A stretch of 64,000 bases of DNA from assembly GCF_012927445.1 (NCBI RefSeq), contig NZ_JABBPD010000003.1, forward strand, positions 124,001-188,000. Reading direction: 5' to 3'. Shown here one piece after another: positions 47,737 to 57,249 of this stretch. Under the pieces are notes generated by a model. The model saw nothing but the letters and a program-made list of their open reading frames with translations, had not been told where the DNA came from and did no database searches. Numbering within the stretch: position 1 is the first letter of the stretch; each line of letters begins with the position of its first letter. The position numbers were made by a program, and so were the translations under genes. The stretch is from Rhodoferax sp. (GTDB lineage: Bacteria; Pseudomonadota; Gammaproteobacteria; Burkholderiales; Burkholderiaceae_C).

Positions 47737-49506
47737 TCAATGTTCGGTGCCGAGGTAGGCGGCGCGCACGGCGGGGCTTTGCTGGATTTCTTCCGGCGTG
47801 CCCTGCGTCAGCAGCGTGCCAAATTCCATCACCACCAAGTGATCGCAAACGTCCATCACCAGGTCCATGTCGTGTTCGACCAGCAGGATGCTCACGCCTT
47901 CGTCGCGCAACTGGCGCAACACGGCGGCGAGCGCCAGTTTTTCCTGGTGGCGCAAACCGGCAGCGGGTTCGTCCAGCAACAGCAAGGCCGGGTCGCTGCA
48001 CAGGGCGCGGGCGATTTCAAGCAAACGCTGCGGCCCCATGGCCAGGTTGCCCGCCAACTCGTGCAGCGAGCCACCCATGCCAATGCGCTCCAACTGCTGG
48101 GCCGCTTCGCGCAGCAGGCTTTGCTCCTCGGCCCGGTCCAGCCGCAACATGCTTGAGAGTGCCCCCTTGTGCCCGCGCAACTGGGCGCCCAGCGCCACGT
48201 TCTCTAATACCGTCATTTCAGGGATCATCTTGACGTGCTGAAAGGTGCGTGACATGCCGCGCCGCGCAATCTCGCGCGAAGGTTGGCCGCTGATGAGCTC
48301 ACCCCGAAACTTCACCTGGCCTGAGGTCAGCCCCAGCACGCCGGTGATCAGGTTGAAGGTGGTGGACTTGCCTGCGCCGTTGGGTCCGATCAGTCCGACG
48401 ATCTGCCCGGCCTGGATCGAAAAACCAATGTCGTTCACCGCCACCAGACCGCCGAACTGTTTGCGGATGGCCAGCACTTCCAACACCGTGTCGCCGGTGG
48501 CGGGCTTGGCGCGCTCCACCAGCGGGGCGGCATCTTGCCAGTCGTTCACGCGCTGGGGTTTGGGCAAATAGCGCCCCACCAGCGACCACATGCCGTCCGG
48601 CATGTACTTGAGCACCAGCACCAGCACGATGCCAAACACGATCGTTTCATAGCTGCCGCTGGTGCCGATCAATTGAGGCAACAGCACCTGCAACTGGTCT
48701 TCCAGCAGCTTGGTGATCAGTGCGCCGCTGATGGCGCCCCACACATAGCCAGCGCCGCCCAGCACGGTCATGAACAAATACTCAATACCCATCTTCAGCC
48801 CAAAAGGCGAAGGATTGACCGTGTGCTGAAAGTGCGCAAACAACCAGCCCGACACACTGGCAAACAAGGCCGCAATCAGAAAGATGCCAATCTTGTAGCG
48901 CAAGGTGTCCACCCCCATGGCCTCGGCCATTTGCGAGCCGGTGCGCAGCGCACGAATGGCGCGCCCGGTGCGGGAGTCCAGCAGGTTGATCAGTGCGAAG
49001 GCCCCCAGCAACACCAAGCCCCAGGCAAAAACAAAGAAGGGGCGGCCCTGGCCGATGTCCCAGTCCAGCAATTTGAGGGTCGGCACGTCCAGAATGCCGT
49101 CGTACTTGCCGAGCGCGTCCAGGTTGCCCATCAGGTAGTACAGCGACAAGCCCCAGGCGATGGTCGCCAGCGGCAGGTAGTGGCCCGACATGCGCAGCGT
49201 GATCCAGCCCACCACCAAGGCGCTCAGCGCCGTGATGGCGAGCCCGGCAAAGACCGTGACCCAGGGCGACAGGCCCATGTTCACCGTCAGGTAGGCGCTG
49301 GTGTAAGCCCCGATGCCGACAAACGCAGCCTGGCCGAAAGAAGTCAGACCGCCAATGCCGGTCAACAGCACCAGACCGAGAATCACCAGGCTGTACAGCG
49401 CGATGTAGTTGAGCTGCGTGATCCAGAAGTCGGGCAGTGGCAGTAAGGCCAGCACGACGACGCCAGCCAGCAGCGCCAGGCGCTGGGTATTTTGCGTGAA
49501 TTTCAT
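47737..49506 (-). CDS. Fused permease-ATPase of a branched-chain-type ABC importer (LivM-LivG)
   Basis: One chain of 589 residues joining two normally separate subunits. Residues 1 to about 320 are a LivM permease with eight or more helices (LALLAGVVVLALLPLPDFW first) and the EAA-like RAIRALRTGSQMAEAMGVD. Residues about 345-589 are a LivG ATPase with Walker A GPNGAGKSTTFNLI, LLLDEPAAGL and the LivG-type SRTFQHVKMIPEMTVLENV. The linker is at about 320-345. Such fusions are known in this transporter family. It lies between livH and livF and should work with them and the binding protein at 50621. Confidence 0.93.
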   Translation of the reverse strand: MKFTQNTQRLALLAGVVVLALLPLPDFWITQLNYIALYSLVILGLVLLTGIGGLTSFGQAAFVGIGAYTSAYLTVNMGLSPWVTVFAGLAITALSALVVGWITLRMSGHYLPLATIAWGLSLYYLMGNLDALGKYDGILDVPTLKLLDWDIGQGRPFFVFAWGLVLLGAFALINLLDSRTGRAIRALRTGSQMAEAMGVDTLRYKIGIFLIAALFASVSGWLFAHFQHTVNPSPFGLKMGIEYLFMTVLGGAGYVWGAISGALITKLLEDQLQVLLPQLIGTSGSYETIVFGIVLVLVLKYMPDGMWSLVGRYLPKPQRVNDWQDAAPLVERAKPATGDTVLEVLAIRKQFGGLVAVNDIGFSIQAGQIVGLIGPNGAGKSTTFNLITGVLGLTSGQVKFRGELISGQPSREIARRGMSRTFQHVKMIPEMTVLENVALGAQLRGHKGALSSMLRLDRAEEQSLLREAAQQLERIGMGGSLHELAGNLAMGPQRLLEIARALCSDPALLLLDEPAAGLRHQEKLALAAVLRQLRDEGVSILLVEHDMDLVMDVCDHLVVMEFGTLLTQGTPEEIQQSPAVRAAYLGTEH

Positions 49507-49507
49507 A

Positions 49508-50545
49508 TCAGTGTTCCTCCGAATGGCCACCGGACATGGAGCGCCAGAGAAGGATGGGCAGAATCAGGGTGAAGACGATGACTTCCTTGAAAGAACTGGC
49601 CCAGAACGAGCCAAAGGACTCCACCAGGCCGACAAACAGGGCGCCGATGGCAGCGGCCGGGTAGCTCGCGAGTCCGCCGATCACCGCGGCCACGAAGCCT
49701 TTCAGACCGATCAAAAAGCCGGAGTCATAAAACACCGTGGTGGTAGGACCAATCAGCAAACCCGACAGCGCGCCAATCAGTGCGGCCATGGCAAAGGTGG
49801 ATTGACCGGCCGTGTGGCTGGAGATGCCCATCAAGCGCGCACCGAGCCGGTTCACTGCGGTAGCGCGCAGCGCCTTGCCATACAGCGTGTGTTCAAAAAA
49901 CTGCCACAGCAAACCAATCAGGGCCAATGACACGCCCCCGATGATGAGGGTCTGGCCGGTCAGAGTGAGAGCCCCGAGGCTGAAGCGCTCATCCCAGAAC
50001 GATGGATTGCGAAAGCCTTCGGCACCGAAAAACAGCAGCCCCAGACCGGTCATGGCGAAATGCACGCCGACCGACACAATCAGCAGCACCAGTGAACTCG
50101 CATCCGCCAGCGACTGATACGCCAACCGGTACACCAGCGGGCCAAACGAGGTGACAACCCCCACCGTCAACAAGGCCTGCACCAGCAGCGGAAACTGGCG
50201 CGGCGCCGCCCAGATCGAGAGCGCCGACATCACGGCGGGCACCAGCAGCGTCAGCATGCCAGCTTTCAGCGCTTTGGGTGCGTTGTGGGTGTGCAACCAG
50301 GTCTGGCGCACGTCCAGCACGGACGCCAACACCGCCATCAGCAGCAGCAACCAGACCGTGCCCGGAATCTGGCCGGTCTGAAAAATGGCCAGCGTGAGCG
50401 CGCCATAGGCGACAAACTCCCCCTGGGGAATAAAGATCACCCGCGTCACGGCGAACACCAGCACCGTGGCCAAGCCGAGCAAGGCGTAAATGGCACCGTT
50501 CGTCATGCCGTCCAGCATCAGAATGCCGACGATTGAAATATCCAT
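49508..50545 (-). CDS. livH: Branched-chain-type ABC importer permease (LivH)
   Basis: A 345-residue inner-membrane permease, somewhat longer than the roughly 300 of E. coli LivH. It begins ISIVGILMLDGMTNGAIYAL with the conserved FAVTRVIFIPQGEFVAYGA. An additional hydrophobic stretch lies at about 60-125, which accounts for the extra length. The EAA loop is in RATAVNRLGARLMGISSHTA. The stop is one base from the livM-G start codon region, so they are coupled. Confidence 0.92.
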   Translation of the reverse strand: MDISIVGILMLDGMTNGAIYALLGLATVLVFAVTRVIFIPQGEFVAYGALTLAIFQTGQIPGTVWLLLLMAVLASVLDVRQTWLHTHNAPKALKAGMLTLLVPAVMSALSIWAAPRQFPLLVQALLTVGVVTSFGPLVYRLAYQSLADASSLVLLIVSVGVHFAMTGLGLLFFGAEGFRNPSFWDERFSLGALTLTGQTLIIGGVSLALIGLLWQFFEHTLYGKALRATAVNRLGARLMGISSHTAGQSTFAMAALIGALSGLLIGPTTTVFYDSGFLIGLKGFVAAVIGGLASYPAAAIGALFVGLVESFGSFWASSFKEVIVFTLILPILLWRSMSGGHSEEH

Positions 50546-50620
50546 GGGGGAGTCCGTTGAAATTAAAAGCCCGTCACGGGCGCCGCCACCGGGGCGACGC
50601 CACATGCTCAGCGGGAAGCG

Positions 50621-51754
50621 TTATTCGACTTTCCAGTCACCGTTGACGACCTTGAGCATCACGCCCGTCTCAGGGGTGTAGCCCCAATGGTCGTCCTTGG
50701 TCCAGTTCAACACGCCATGCGACACCACCGTGCGGCCCATGGTTTCCATCGCGTCACGCAAGGCAGCGCGGAATTCCTTGGTGCCGGGCTTGGCTTTTTT
50801 GAGCGCCATGGGGACGATCTTTTCCATCACCAGCATCGCATCGTAGGCATGGCCGGCAAACTGGTTGCGCGAACCCAAGCCGTAGGCTTTTTCGTACTGT
50901 TGCACGAACGAGATCGCGACCTTTTTGGAGGGGTGACTGTCAGGCAGTTGCTCGGCAATCACGGCCGGACCGGACACCACGTAAGCACCTTCCACCGCCT
51001 TGCCGCCGACGCGCATCAAGTCACGCGAAGCCGCGGCGTGCGTCTGGTAAATCTTGCCCTTGTAGCCGCGTTCCACCACCGCCATGTGCGGCATGGCGGC
51101 GCCGCTGCCGGAGGCAACGATCAACATCGCATCCGGGTTGGCGGCGACCAATTTCAGCGCCTGTGCGGTCACGCTGGTGTCGGAGCGGGCAAAGCGTTCA
51201 GCCGCCACCACCTTGATGCCATTTTTCTCGGCCTCAGCAGTGAAGTCTTTCAGCCAGCTCTCGCCGTAAGCATCGGTATAGCCCAGAAAGCCAACCGTTT
51301 TGACGCCCTGCTTCTTCATCAGGCCGATCATGGCGTGGGCCATCACCGCGTTGGATTGGGGCATGCGGAAAGTCCAGCCGTCCTTGCCCGGTGGCAGCAC
51401 CGCTGGCGAGAACGACAGTTGCACGGTCTCGGCTTCAGCGGCGACCCCGGCCATCGGAATCGCCACCGGTGTGGCGACCGAGCCCATGATGATGTCCACT
51501 TTTTCATCGGTCACAAAACGCTTGGCATTCTTGACACCGTTGGTCGGATCGGTCGCGTCGTCCAGCACGATCACCCGCATCTTTTCACCGGCGATGGTGC
51601 TGGGCCAGAGCTTGATCTGGTTGTTGGCCGGGATGCCCAGACCGGAGGCCGGGCCGGTCAGCGGCAGGCTGACGCCAATGGTGATGTCCGCTTGCGCCGC
51701 ACCGGCCGCCAAGACCGCAACGGCGGTGGCGATGAGCGTTTTGATGGTTTTCAT
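50621..51754 (-). CDS. Periplasmic binding protein of the cluster's ABC importer
   Basis: A 377-residue type I binding protein. The signal peptide (MKTIKTLIATAVAVLAAGAA, cut after QA) is followed by DITIGVSLPLTGPASGLGIP. Compared with the orphan binding protein at 36204 it differs in the ligand region (SFSPAVLPPGKDGWTFRMPQ) and resembles binding proteins that take aromatic acids such as p-coumarate (the CouP group), which is consistent with the neighbouring feruloyl-CoA synthase. The AGGAGA Shine-Dalgarno before ATG 51754 is strong. The aromatic ligand is inference. Confidence 0.9.
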   Translation of the reverse strand: MKTIKTLIATAVAVLAAGAAQADITIGVSLPLTGPASGLGIPANNQIKLWPSTIAGEKMRVIVLDDATDPTNGVKNAKRFVTDEKVDIIMGSVATPVAIPMAGVAAEAETVQLSFSPAVLPPGKDGWTFRMPQSNAVMAHAMIGLMKKQGVKTVGFLGYTDAYGESWLKDFTAEAEKNGIKVVAAERFARSDTSVTAQALKLVAANPDAMLIVASGSGAAMPHMAVVERGYKGKIYQTHAAASRDLMRVGGKAVEGAYVVSGPAVIAEQLPDSHPSKKVAISFVQQYEKAYGLGSRNQFAGHAYDAMLVMEKIVPMALKKAKPGTKEFRAALRDAMETMGRTVVSHGVLNWTKDDHWGYTPETGVMLKVVNGDWKVE

Positions 51755-51815
51755 GGGTTTGTCTCCTGGAGTTTTAGTGGGGAAAAGAAAACGACTGACA
51801 TCGAAAGCGGCAGCT

Positions 51816-52235
51816 TCAGCTGCACTTGGTTTTAATATCTTCCGGCACCGGGATGGCCTTGATGCGGTCCGGGTTGTCGGGGTGACGCATGCAAAAAGCG
51901 CGCGTCTCGGTGCCTTCGCACAGCACCTCATCACCGCGCATGACCACATGCTTGTGCATGAACACCTTGTCGCGCCACTCGATCACGCTGGTGTGAATCT
52001 GCAGCGTTTCGCCGTAGGTGGCGGGGCGCATGAACTTGGTATTGATCTCCAGCAACGGCGTGCCGATGATGCCGGTGGTCTTGACCAGCTCGCGCCAGGG
52101 CAACACGCCGCACTTGACGAAAAAGTTCAGCGACGAAGCGTCCATCCACTTGGAAAAATTCGGGAAGAACACGATGCCGGCGGGATCGCAGTCGCCGAAC
52201 ATCACATTCACTTCGTAAATTATGGTTTTATTCAC
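51816..52235 (-). CDS. 4-hydroxybenzoyl-CoA thioesterase-like hotdog thioesterase
   Basis: A 139-residue single hotdog domain. The signature VMFGDCDPAGIVFFPNFSKW carries the catalytic Asp of the Pseudomonas-type 4HBT family (D-x-x-G-x-V). KVFMHKHVVMRGDEVLCEG and RAFCMRHPDNP complete the fold. In the cluster it would release the free aromatic acid (4-hydroxybenzoate or vanillate) from the CoA thioester made by thiolytic cleavage. It lies 61 bp before the binding-protein gene and 10 bp after the SDR gene. Confidence 0.9.
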   Translation of the reverse strand: MNKTIIYEVNVMFGDCDPAGIVFFPNFSKWMDASSLNFFVKCGVLPWRELVKTTGIIGTPLLEINTKFMRPATYGETLQIHTSVIEWRDKVFMHKHVVMRGDEVLCEGTETRAFCMRHPDNPDRIKAIPVPEDIKTKCS

Positions 52236-52245
52236 CGTGGGTCTT

Positions 52246-53031
52246 TCAACGTGGTGTCAGGCGCAACGCACCGTCGAGGCGAATCACTTCGCCGTTCAGG
52301 TGCATGTTGGTGACAATGTGGCTGGCCAGTTGCGCGAACTCTTCCGGCTTGCCCAGGCGCGACGGGAACGGGATGCTGGCCGCCAGCGATTGCTGCACCG
52401 CCTCAGGCAAAGTGGCCATCAGCGGCGTGGCAAACAGCCCCGGGGCAATGGTGCAGACGCGAATGCCGTGCTGCGCCAGATCGCGCGCCATCGGCAAGGT
52501 CATGCCCACCACACCGCTCTTGGAGGCGCTGTAGGCTTGTTGACCGACCTGGCCATCGAAGGCGGCGACCGAGGCGGTGAACACCATCACGCCGCGTTCA
52601 CCATCTTCCAGCGCTGCCAGCTTGGCGCACTCGGCGGCAAACAGGCGGGCCACGTTGTAGGTGCCAATCAGGTTGACGTTGACGACGCGCACAAAGTCTT
52701 CCAGCGGCGCCGGCAAACCGTCGCGGCTGATGACGCGTTTGGCGGTGCCGATACCGGCGATGCTCATCAAAATACGCGCCGGGCCGTGGGCGGCGGCCGC
52801 TTGGGCTATCGCGGCTTGCAGGCTCTCGGTGTTGGTAATGTCGCATGGGCAGGCGACGGCGCTGCCCTCGCCGTGCGCCGCGTTCAGATCGGCGGCCACC
52901 TTCTCGGCATTGGCCTGGTTGATGTCGAGCACGGCAACGAAGGCGCCCAGACGGGCCAGTTCGCGCGCGGTGGCTTCACCGAGTCCGGAGCCGCCGCCGG
53001 TCACGAGTGCGGCTTGTCCTTGAATCTTCAT
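52246..53031 (-). CDS. SDR-family 3-hydroxyacyl-CoA dehydrogenase
   Basis: A 261-residue Rossmann dehydrogenase. The cofactor motif TGGGSGLGEATARELARLGA, an Asp after strand 2 (VLDINQAN, so NAD rather than NADP) and the catalytic S-Y-K set (VFTASVAAFDGQVGQQAYSASKSG) are visible. The closest pattern is the 17-beta-HSD10-like 3-hydroxyacyl-CoA dehydrogenases. In the cluster it should oxidise the 3-hydroxy-arylpropionyl-CoA before thiolysis. A repeat copy (H) lies just upstream, between it and the thiolase gene. Confidence 0.91.
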   Translation of the reverse strand: MKIQGQAALVTGGGSGLGEATARELARLGAFVAVLDINQANAEKVAADLNAAHGEGSAVACPCDITNTESLQAAIAQAAAAHGPARILMSIAGIGTAKRVISRDGLPAPLEDFVRVVNVNLIGTYNVARLFAAECAKLAALEDGERGVMVFTASVAAFDGQVGQQAYSASKSGVVGMTLPMARDLAQHGIRVCTIAPGLFATPLMATLPEAVQQSLAASIPFPSRLGKPEEFAQLASHIVTNMHLNGEVIRLDGALRLTPR

Positions 53032-53054
53032 GTCAGGCTTTCAGAATATGAATT

Positions 53055-53100
53055 GCTATTTATTTAATAGCTGGTTACGCAGGTAAGACGGGGGCTACAG
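53055..53100 (+). repeat. Dispersed palindromic repeat, copy H (thiolase-SDR spacer)
   Basis: GCTATTTATTTAATAGC forms a small palindrome, followed by TGGTTACGC, a variable part and ACGGGGGCTACAG. It separates two genes of the cluster. Confidence 0.85.
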
Positions 53101-53128
53101 ATCAATTTCTTATAAATAATGGCAAACA

Positions 53129-54379
53129 TCAGGCCGCGTCCGGATTTTCCAGCAGCAGCGCAATGCCCTGGCCACCGCCAATACAAGCCGAGGCAATGCC
53201 CCAGCGCAGACCGGCGCGTTTCAGTTCGCGTGCCAGGGTGATGGTCAGGCGCACGCCGGTGGTGGCGAGCGGGTGACCGAGCGCGATGGCACCACCGTTG
53301 ACGTTGAGCTTGCTCAAATCCAGTCCCAACTCACGGCCCACCGCCAAGGTCTGGGCGCCCTGGGCTTCGTTGATCTCAAAGCGGCCAATCTGGTCCAGCG
53401 TCAGGCCGCTGCGTTCCAGCAGCAGACGAATCGCCGGTGCCGGGCCGATGCCCATGATTTCGGGCGGCACGCCCACAACGGCCGCCGCGACCACGCGCGC
53501 CAGCGATGTTTTGCCATGCGCTTTGGCATAACTGCCCGAGGCCACCACGGCCGCCGCCGCCGCATCGACCAGCGCCGCGCTGTTGCCACCGGTCTGGACG
53601 CCGCCTTCGTACACGGCCCGCAACTTGGCCAGCACCTCCACAGGTGAGATTCGGGCGTGGGTGTCTTGTGCCACTTCCAGCGTCTTGCCTTGCAGCTTGA
53701 TGCCGCGCGGCTTGTAGCCGGCCAGCTCAAACTTCTCTGTGATCACCGGCACGATCTCGCCCGCATGAAAGCCGGCCTGTTGCGCCGCCACCGCTTTGGC
53801 AAACGATTGCGACGCAAATTCGTCCACTTCTTCGCGGCTGATGCTGTATTTTTTGGCCAGATTTTCGGCCGTCTGGATCATGTTGATACCCGCCGCCGAG
53901 TCGTTCAGCGCTTCCCACATGTAGTCCTTGAACCCGACCGGGGCGCCCAGTTTGAAGCCGGTGCGGTGGTCAAAAGCGGCAATCGGGTTGCGCGTCATGC
54001 TCTCGGTACCGACCACCAGCGCCGCCTCGCAGGCGCCGCTTTGAATTTGCTCGCCGGCCTGGCGAAACAGCTCAAAACCGGTACCGCAAATGCGCTGCGC
54101 CATCAGCGACGGCACTTCGATTGGCACGCCGGCATACAGACCAATGTGGCGCGGCAGCATGAACTGCTCAAAGTCACCGGGCGCCATGTTGCCCGCAATG
54201 ACCGAGCCGATGTCGGCGCCCGGAACGCCGCTGCGTTCCAGCACCGCGCGGGCGACCTTGATGCCCATGTCGGTGGGCGAAATGTGGCCGAGGGCTCCAC
54301 AGTAATCGACCATCGGGGTGCGCACGCCGTCCAACATCCAGACGTCATCAAAGTGGGAGAAAAATCCTTTGGCAGCCAT
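53129..54379 (-). CDS. Acetyl-CoA acyltransferase (thiolase)
   Basis: A 416-residue degradative-type thiolase. The nucleophilic Cys lies in MAQRICGTGFELFRQAGEQI, the catalytic His in GGAIALGHPLATTG and the second Cys in SACIGGGQG. The N-terminus has a short extension before VWMLDGVRTPMVDY. It would cleave a 3-keto-arylpropionyl-CoA to acetyl-CoA and an aroyl-CoA. Gene order (ligase, thiolase, SDR, thioesterase) supports the beta-oxidative route for side chains rather than the retro-aldol route via vanillin. Confidence 0.93.
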   Translation of the reverse strand: MAAKGFFSHFDDVWMLDGVRTPMVDYCGALGHISPTDMGIKVARAVLERSGVPGADIGSVIAGNMAPGDFEQFMLPRHIGLYAGVPIEVPSLMAQRICGTGFELFRQAGEQIQSGACEAALVVGTESMTRNPIAAFDHRTGFKLGAPVGFKDYMWEALNDSAAGINMIQTAENLAKKYSISREEVDEFASQSFAKAVAAQQAGFHAGEIVPVITEKFELAGYKPRGIKLQGKTLEVAQDTHARISPVEVLAKLRAVYEGGVQTGGNSAALVDAAAAAVVASGSYAKAHGKTSLARVVAAAVVGVPPEIMGIGPAPAIRLLLERSGLTLDQIGRFEINEAQGAQTLAVGRELGLDLSKLNVNGGAIALGHPLATTGVRLTITLARELKRAGLRWGIASACIGGGQGIALLLENPDAA

Positions 54380-54397
54380 GAATCGATTCCTTTAAAG

Positions 54398-56251
54398 TTA
54401 TTGTGGTTTCAGGATGGTGTGCAGTGCATCGGCATGCAACGCTTCCACCGTCTCGGCGCGGTGCGTGAGCACGGCGCGCTGGTTGATGGAGCCTTTGTCC
54501 GTGACCTCGCCCCGGTCGAGCGTCGGCGGTTCGGCCAGCAGGCACAGACGGGCAATGCGGCCGGCACTGCCGGTAGCGCTGCGAGCCAGTTCGTCAATCA
54601 CCTGCTGAAAATGGGCGATCACCGGGGGGCTGGCCAGCACGTCGGCCATCGCTGCGCTGGCGGTCAGGCCACTCAGAGCCCGCACCGCCTGGGTCGGGAA
54701 CACCATGGCGCCAACTTCTTTCAGGTTGATGCCGGTGAGCACCACGTCCTGAATGTAGGGCGCCCCGGCGGTCACAATCTTGGCACGCAAGGGGCCGACA
54801 CTGACAAACGTGCCGGTGGCGAGTTTGAAATCCTCGGCAATGCGACCGTCAAACTGCAGCCCTTGATGGACATCGGTTTCGTCGATCCACCGGACCGCAT
54901 CGCCGGAGCAAAAGAAGCCTTCTTCGTCAAAGTGAGCAGCGGTTTCTTTCGGGTCGCGCCAGTAACCCGGCGTGATGTTGGGGCCGCGGTAACGCACCTC
55001 GGTCTTGCCACCCATGTCCACCAGCTTGATGTCCATGCCCGGTGTCGGCACACCCAGGTCACCAGCTTTCACGTTCGGGTTGGTCACAAAAATGGCAAAC
55101 GGGCCCGACTCGGTCATGCCCAGGCCGGTGGTCATGACGATGCGCTCGCCCACTTCTTTTTCTTGCGATTCGTACAGGCTGTCCCACACCGGTTGCGCCA
55201 GCGAGGCGCCGGCATAGAAAAACATCTTGACGCGCGACAGCAGGGTTTTGCGCAGCACATCGTCCGTCTTCATGGCGTTGGCGATGGCCTCAAACCCGGT
55301 CGGCACGTTGAAATACACCGAGGGCGCAATCTCGCGCAAGTTGCGCAAGGTCTCCGCCATGAGCGCGGGGGTCGGCTTGCCGTCGTCGATGTACAAGGTG
55401 CCACCGTTGTAAACCACCATGCCGAAATTGTGGTTGCCACCAAAGGTATGGTTCCAGGGCAACCAGTCCACCAACACCAGCGGTTCACTCGCCAGCACTG
55501 GCATGGATTGCAGCATTTGCTGCTGGTTGGCGCACCACATGCGCTGGGTGTTGATGACCGCCTTGGGTAGTTTGGTCGAGCCGCTGGTGAACAGGAATTT
55601 GACAATCGTGTCAGGCCCGGTGGCTTGGATGGCCGCCTCCACCTGCGCCGTCGCCGGGGTTGCCAGCAACTCGGCCAACGGGGTGGTGCTGCGACCATCC
55701 AGCGTGCCACGGGTCAACACCACTTCAATATCGGTGCCGACGGCGGCCGTGATGGCTTTGCCGTAGCGGCTTGCATCGGCGGCAAAAACCAGTCCGGGGG
55801 TCACCGTCTTCAAGACGTGGCGCAGTTTGTCGAAGTCCTGACTGATCAGCGAATAAGCGGGCGACGTGGGCACAAAGGGCACGCCTGCGATCAGGCAACC
55901 CAGGGCCAGCAGCGCATGCGCCAGATCGTTCTCGGACAGAATGACCACAGGCCGCTCCACGCTCAAGCCCCGGTTGATCAGTGATTGGGCAATGCTGCGT
56001 GCGCTGGCCCAGGCTTGGGCGTAAGTCACGGTTTGCCAGTCGCCGGTGCCACCGCTGGCCAGCTTCTCGCGGCGCGCGATGAAGAGGCGATCGGGTGCGA
56101 CCTGCGCCCAGTGCTGCAGGCGGTCGGTCATGCGCGCGGGGTAGTCGAGCAGCGCTTGCTCGGCACGCAGGTAATGCACGCCAGGCGCACCGTCGCGCAG
56201 TTCAACGCGGGTCACGCCAAAAGTCAGTGCACGAAATTTCGGATCAGTCAT
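54398..56251 (-). CDS. Feruloyl-CoA synthase-like acyl-CoA ligase
   Basis: An AMP-forming CoA ligase of 617 residues whose N-terminal half follows feruloyl-CoA synthases: YPARMTDRLQHWAQVAPDR, ERPVVILSENDLAHALLALG and PTSPAYSLISQDFDKLRHVL. The P-loop is FLFTSGSTKLPKAVINT and the adenylation motif is TTGLGMTESGP. The C-terminal domain is DRGEVTDKGSINQRAVL. It activates ferulate, p-coumarate or related acids and so defines the likely substrate class of the cluster. The exact acid is not readable from sequence. It lies 18 bp before the thiolase gene. Confidence 0.88.
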   Translation of the reverse strand: MTDPKFRALTFGVTRVELRDGAPGVHYLRAEQALLDYPARMTDRLQHWAQVAPDRLFIARREKLASGGTGDWQTVTYAQAWASARSIAQSLINRGLSVERPVVILSENDLAHALLALGCLIAGVPFVPTSPAYSLISQDFDKLRHVLKTVTPGLVFAADASRYGKAITAAVGTDIEVVLTRGTLDGRSTTPLAELLATPATAQVEAAIQATGPDTIVKFLFTSGSTKLPKAVINTQRMWCANQQQMLQSMPVLASEPLVLVDWLPWNHTFGGNHNFGMVVYNGGTLYIDDGKPTPALMAETLRNLREIAPSVYFNVPTGFEAIANAMKTDDVLRKTLLSRVKMFFYAGASLAQPVWDSLYESQEKEVGERIVMTTGLGMTESGPFAIFVTNPNVKAGDLGVPTPGMDIKLVDMGGKTEVRYRGPNITPGYWRDPKETAAHFDEEGFFCSGDAVRWIDETDVHQGLQFDGRIAEDFKLATGTFVSVGPLRAKIVTAGAPYIQDVVLTGINLKEVGAMVFPTQAVRALSGLTASAAMADVLASPPVIAHFQQVIDELARSATGSAGRIARLCLLAEPPTLDRGEVTDKGSINQRAVLTHRAETVEALHADALHTILKPQ

Positions 56252-56339
56252 GTGGGTCTCCAGCGGGTCCGTTGTGGTTGTTTTTTAGTTTTTATTTTTA
56301 TTGGTCAAAATTTCTCAGCCCAGCCTCGGGCCGCGTGCT

Positions 56340-57122
56340 TCAAGCCCTTTTCACCTTGTCGGCCCGGCCTTCCAGGAAGGCGCGCACACGCTCTTTGGCT
56401 TCTGGTGCGCTCTGGGCAATGGCGGCCATCATGGCTTCGGTCATAAAGCCCTGGTCGGCAGGTTGCTCGGCGATGCGGGGCAATACATGAGTGAGCGCGT
56501 AGTTGGTCAACGGCGCGTTTTGCGCAATGCGCACGGCCAGTTCAAACGCCTTGTCAAACGCCTGGCCTGGCGGCACGAGGTACTGCGCCAGACCGATGCG
56601 CTCGCCATCAGCGGCGTTGAACACGCGGCCGGTCAGCATCATGTCGGTCATGCGTGCTGTGCCGATCAGGCGCGGAATGCGCACCGAGCCGCCACCGCCG
56701 ACAAAGATGCCGCGCGAGCCTTCGGGCAGCGCATAAAAAGTGGATTCATCGGCAACCCGAATGTGGCAGGCACTGGCCAGCTCCAGCCCGCCGCCGACCA
56801 CGGCCCCGTGCAAAACGGCAATCACCGGCACCGGGCCGTACTGCACGCACTCCAGCGCGGCGTGCCACATGCGGGAATGGTGCAGACCTTGGCCGGCGTC
56901 GCGGTCTTTCAGTTCGCTCAAATCCAGGCCGGCACAGAAGTGCTCGCCCTCGCCATCAATGACCGCCGCGCGAACGCTGGCGGGCATGTTTTGAAACAGA
57001 TCGCGCAGCGCCAGGATGAGGCCGTCGTTCAGCGCATTGCGCTTGGCACCGCGTGTGAGGCGGATGACGGCAACTTCTTGCTGCTCGCCGCAGAGTTCGA
57101 AATGGAGGTCTTGGTTGCTCAT
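56340..57122 (-). CDS. Enoyl-CoA hydratase (crotonase family)
   Basis: A 260-residue crotonase. The oxyanion-hole segments HFCAGLDLSEL and HGAVVGGGLELASA are present, and both acidic residues (E of GGGLELA and E of YALPEGSRG) are kept, so a hydratase activity is expected. It differs from the hydratase/aldolase (Ech) that makes vanillin, lacking that family's N-terminal pattern. In context it hydrates the cinnamoyl-type CoA ester. It begins a run of genes with the feruloyl-CoA synthase 88 bp downstream. Confidence 0.9.
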   Translation of the reverse strand: MSNQDLHFELCGEQQEVAVIRLTRGAKRNALNDGLILALRDLFQNMPASVRAAVIDGEGEHFCAGLDLSELKDRDAGQGLHHSRMWHAALECVQYGPVPVIAVLHGAVVGGGLELASACHIRVADESTFYALPEGSRGIFVGGGGSVRIPRLIGTARMTDMMLTGRVFNAADGERIGLAQYLVPPGQAFDKAFELAVRIAQNAPLTNYALTHVLPRIAEQPADQGFMTEAMMAAIAQSAPEAKERVRAFLEGRADKVKRA

Positions 57123-57249
57123 GGTATTTTTTCCTTCTGGGTTGAATTATGGTTATTAAATATAACCAGTTCAAGCGTGTTTCAGACTCTTTTCGTCAGT
57201 GTTTACCCTAGATGAGAAGTGAGCAAAAGGAAGTTTTTGGCGCACCATG

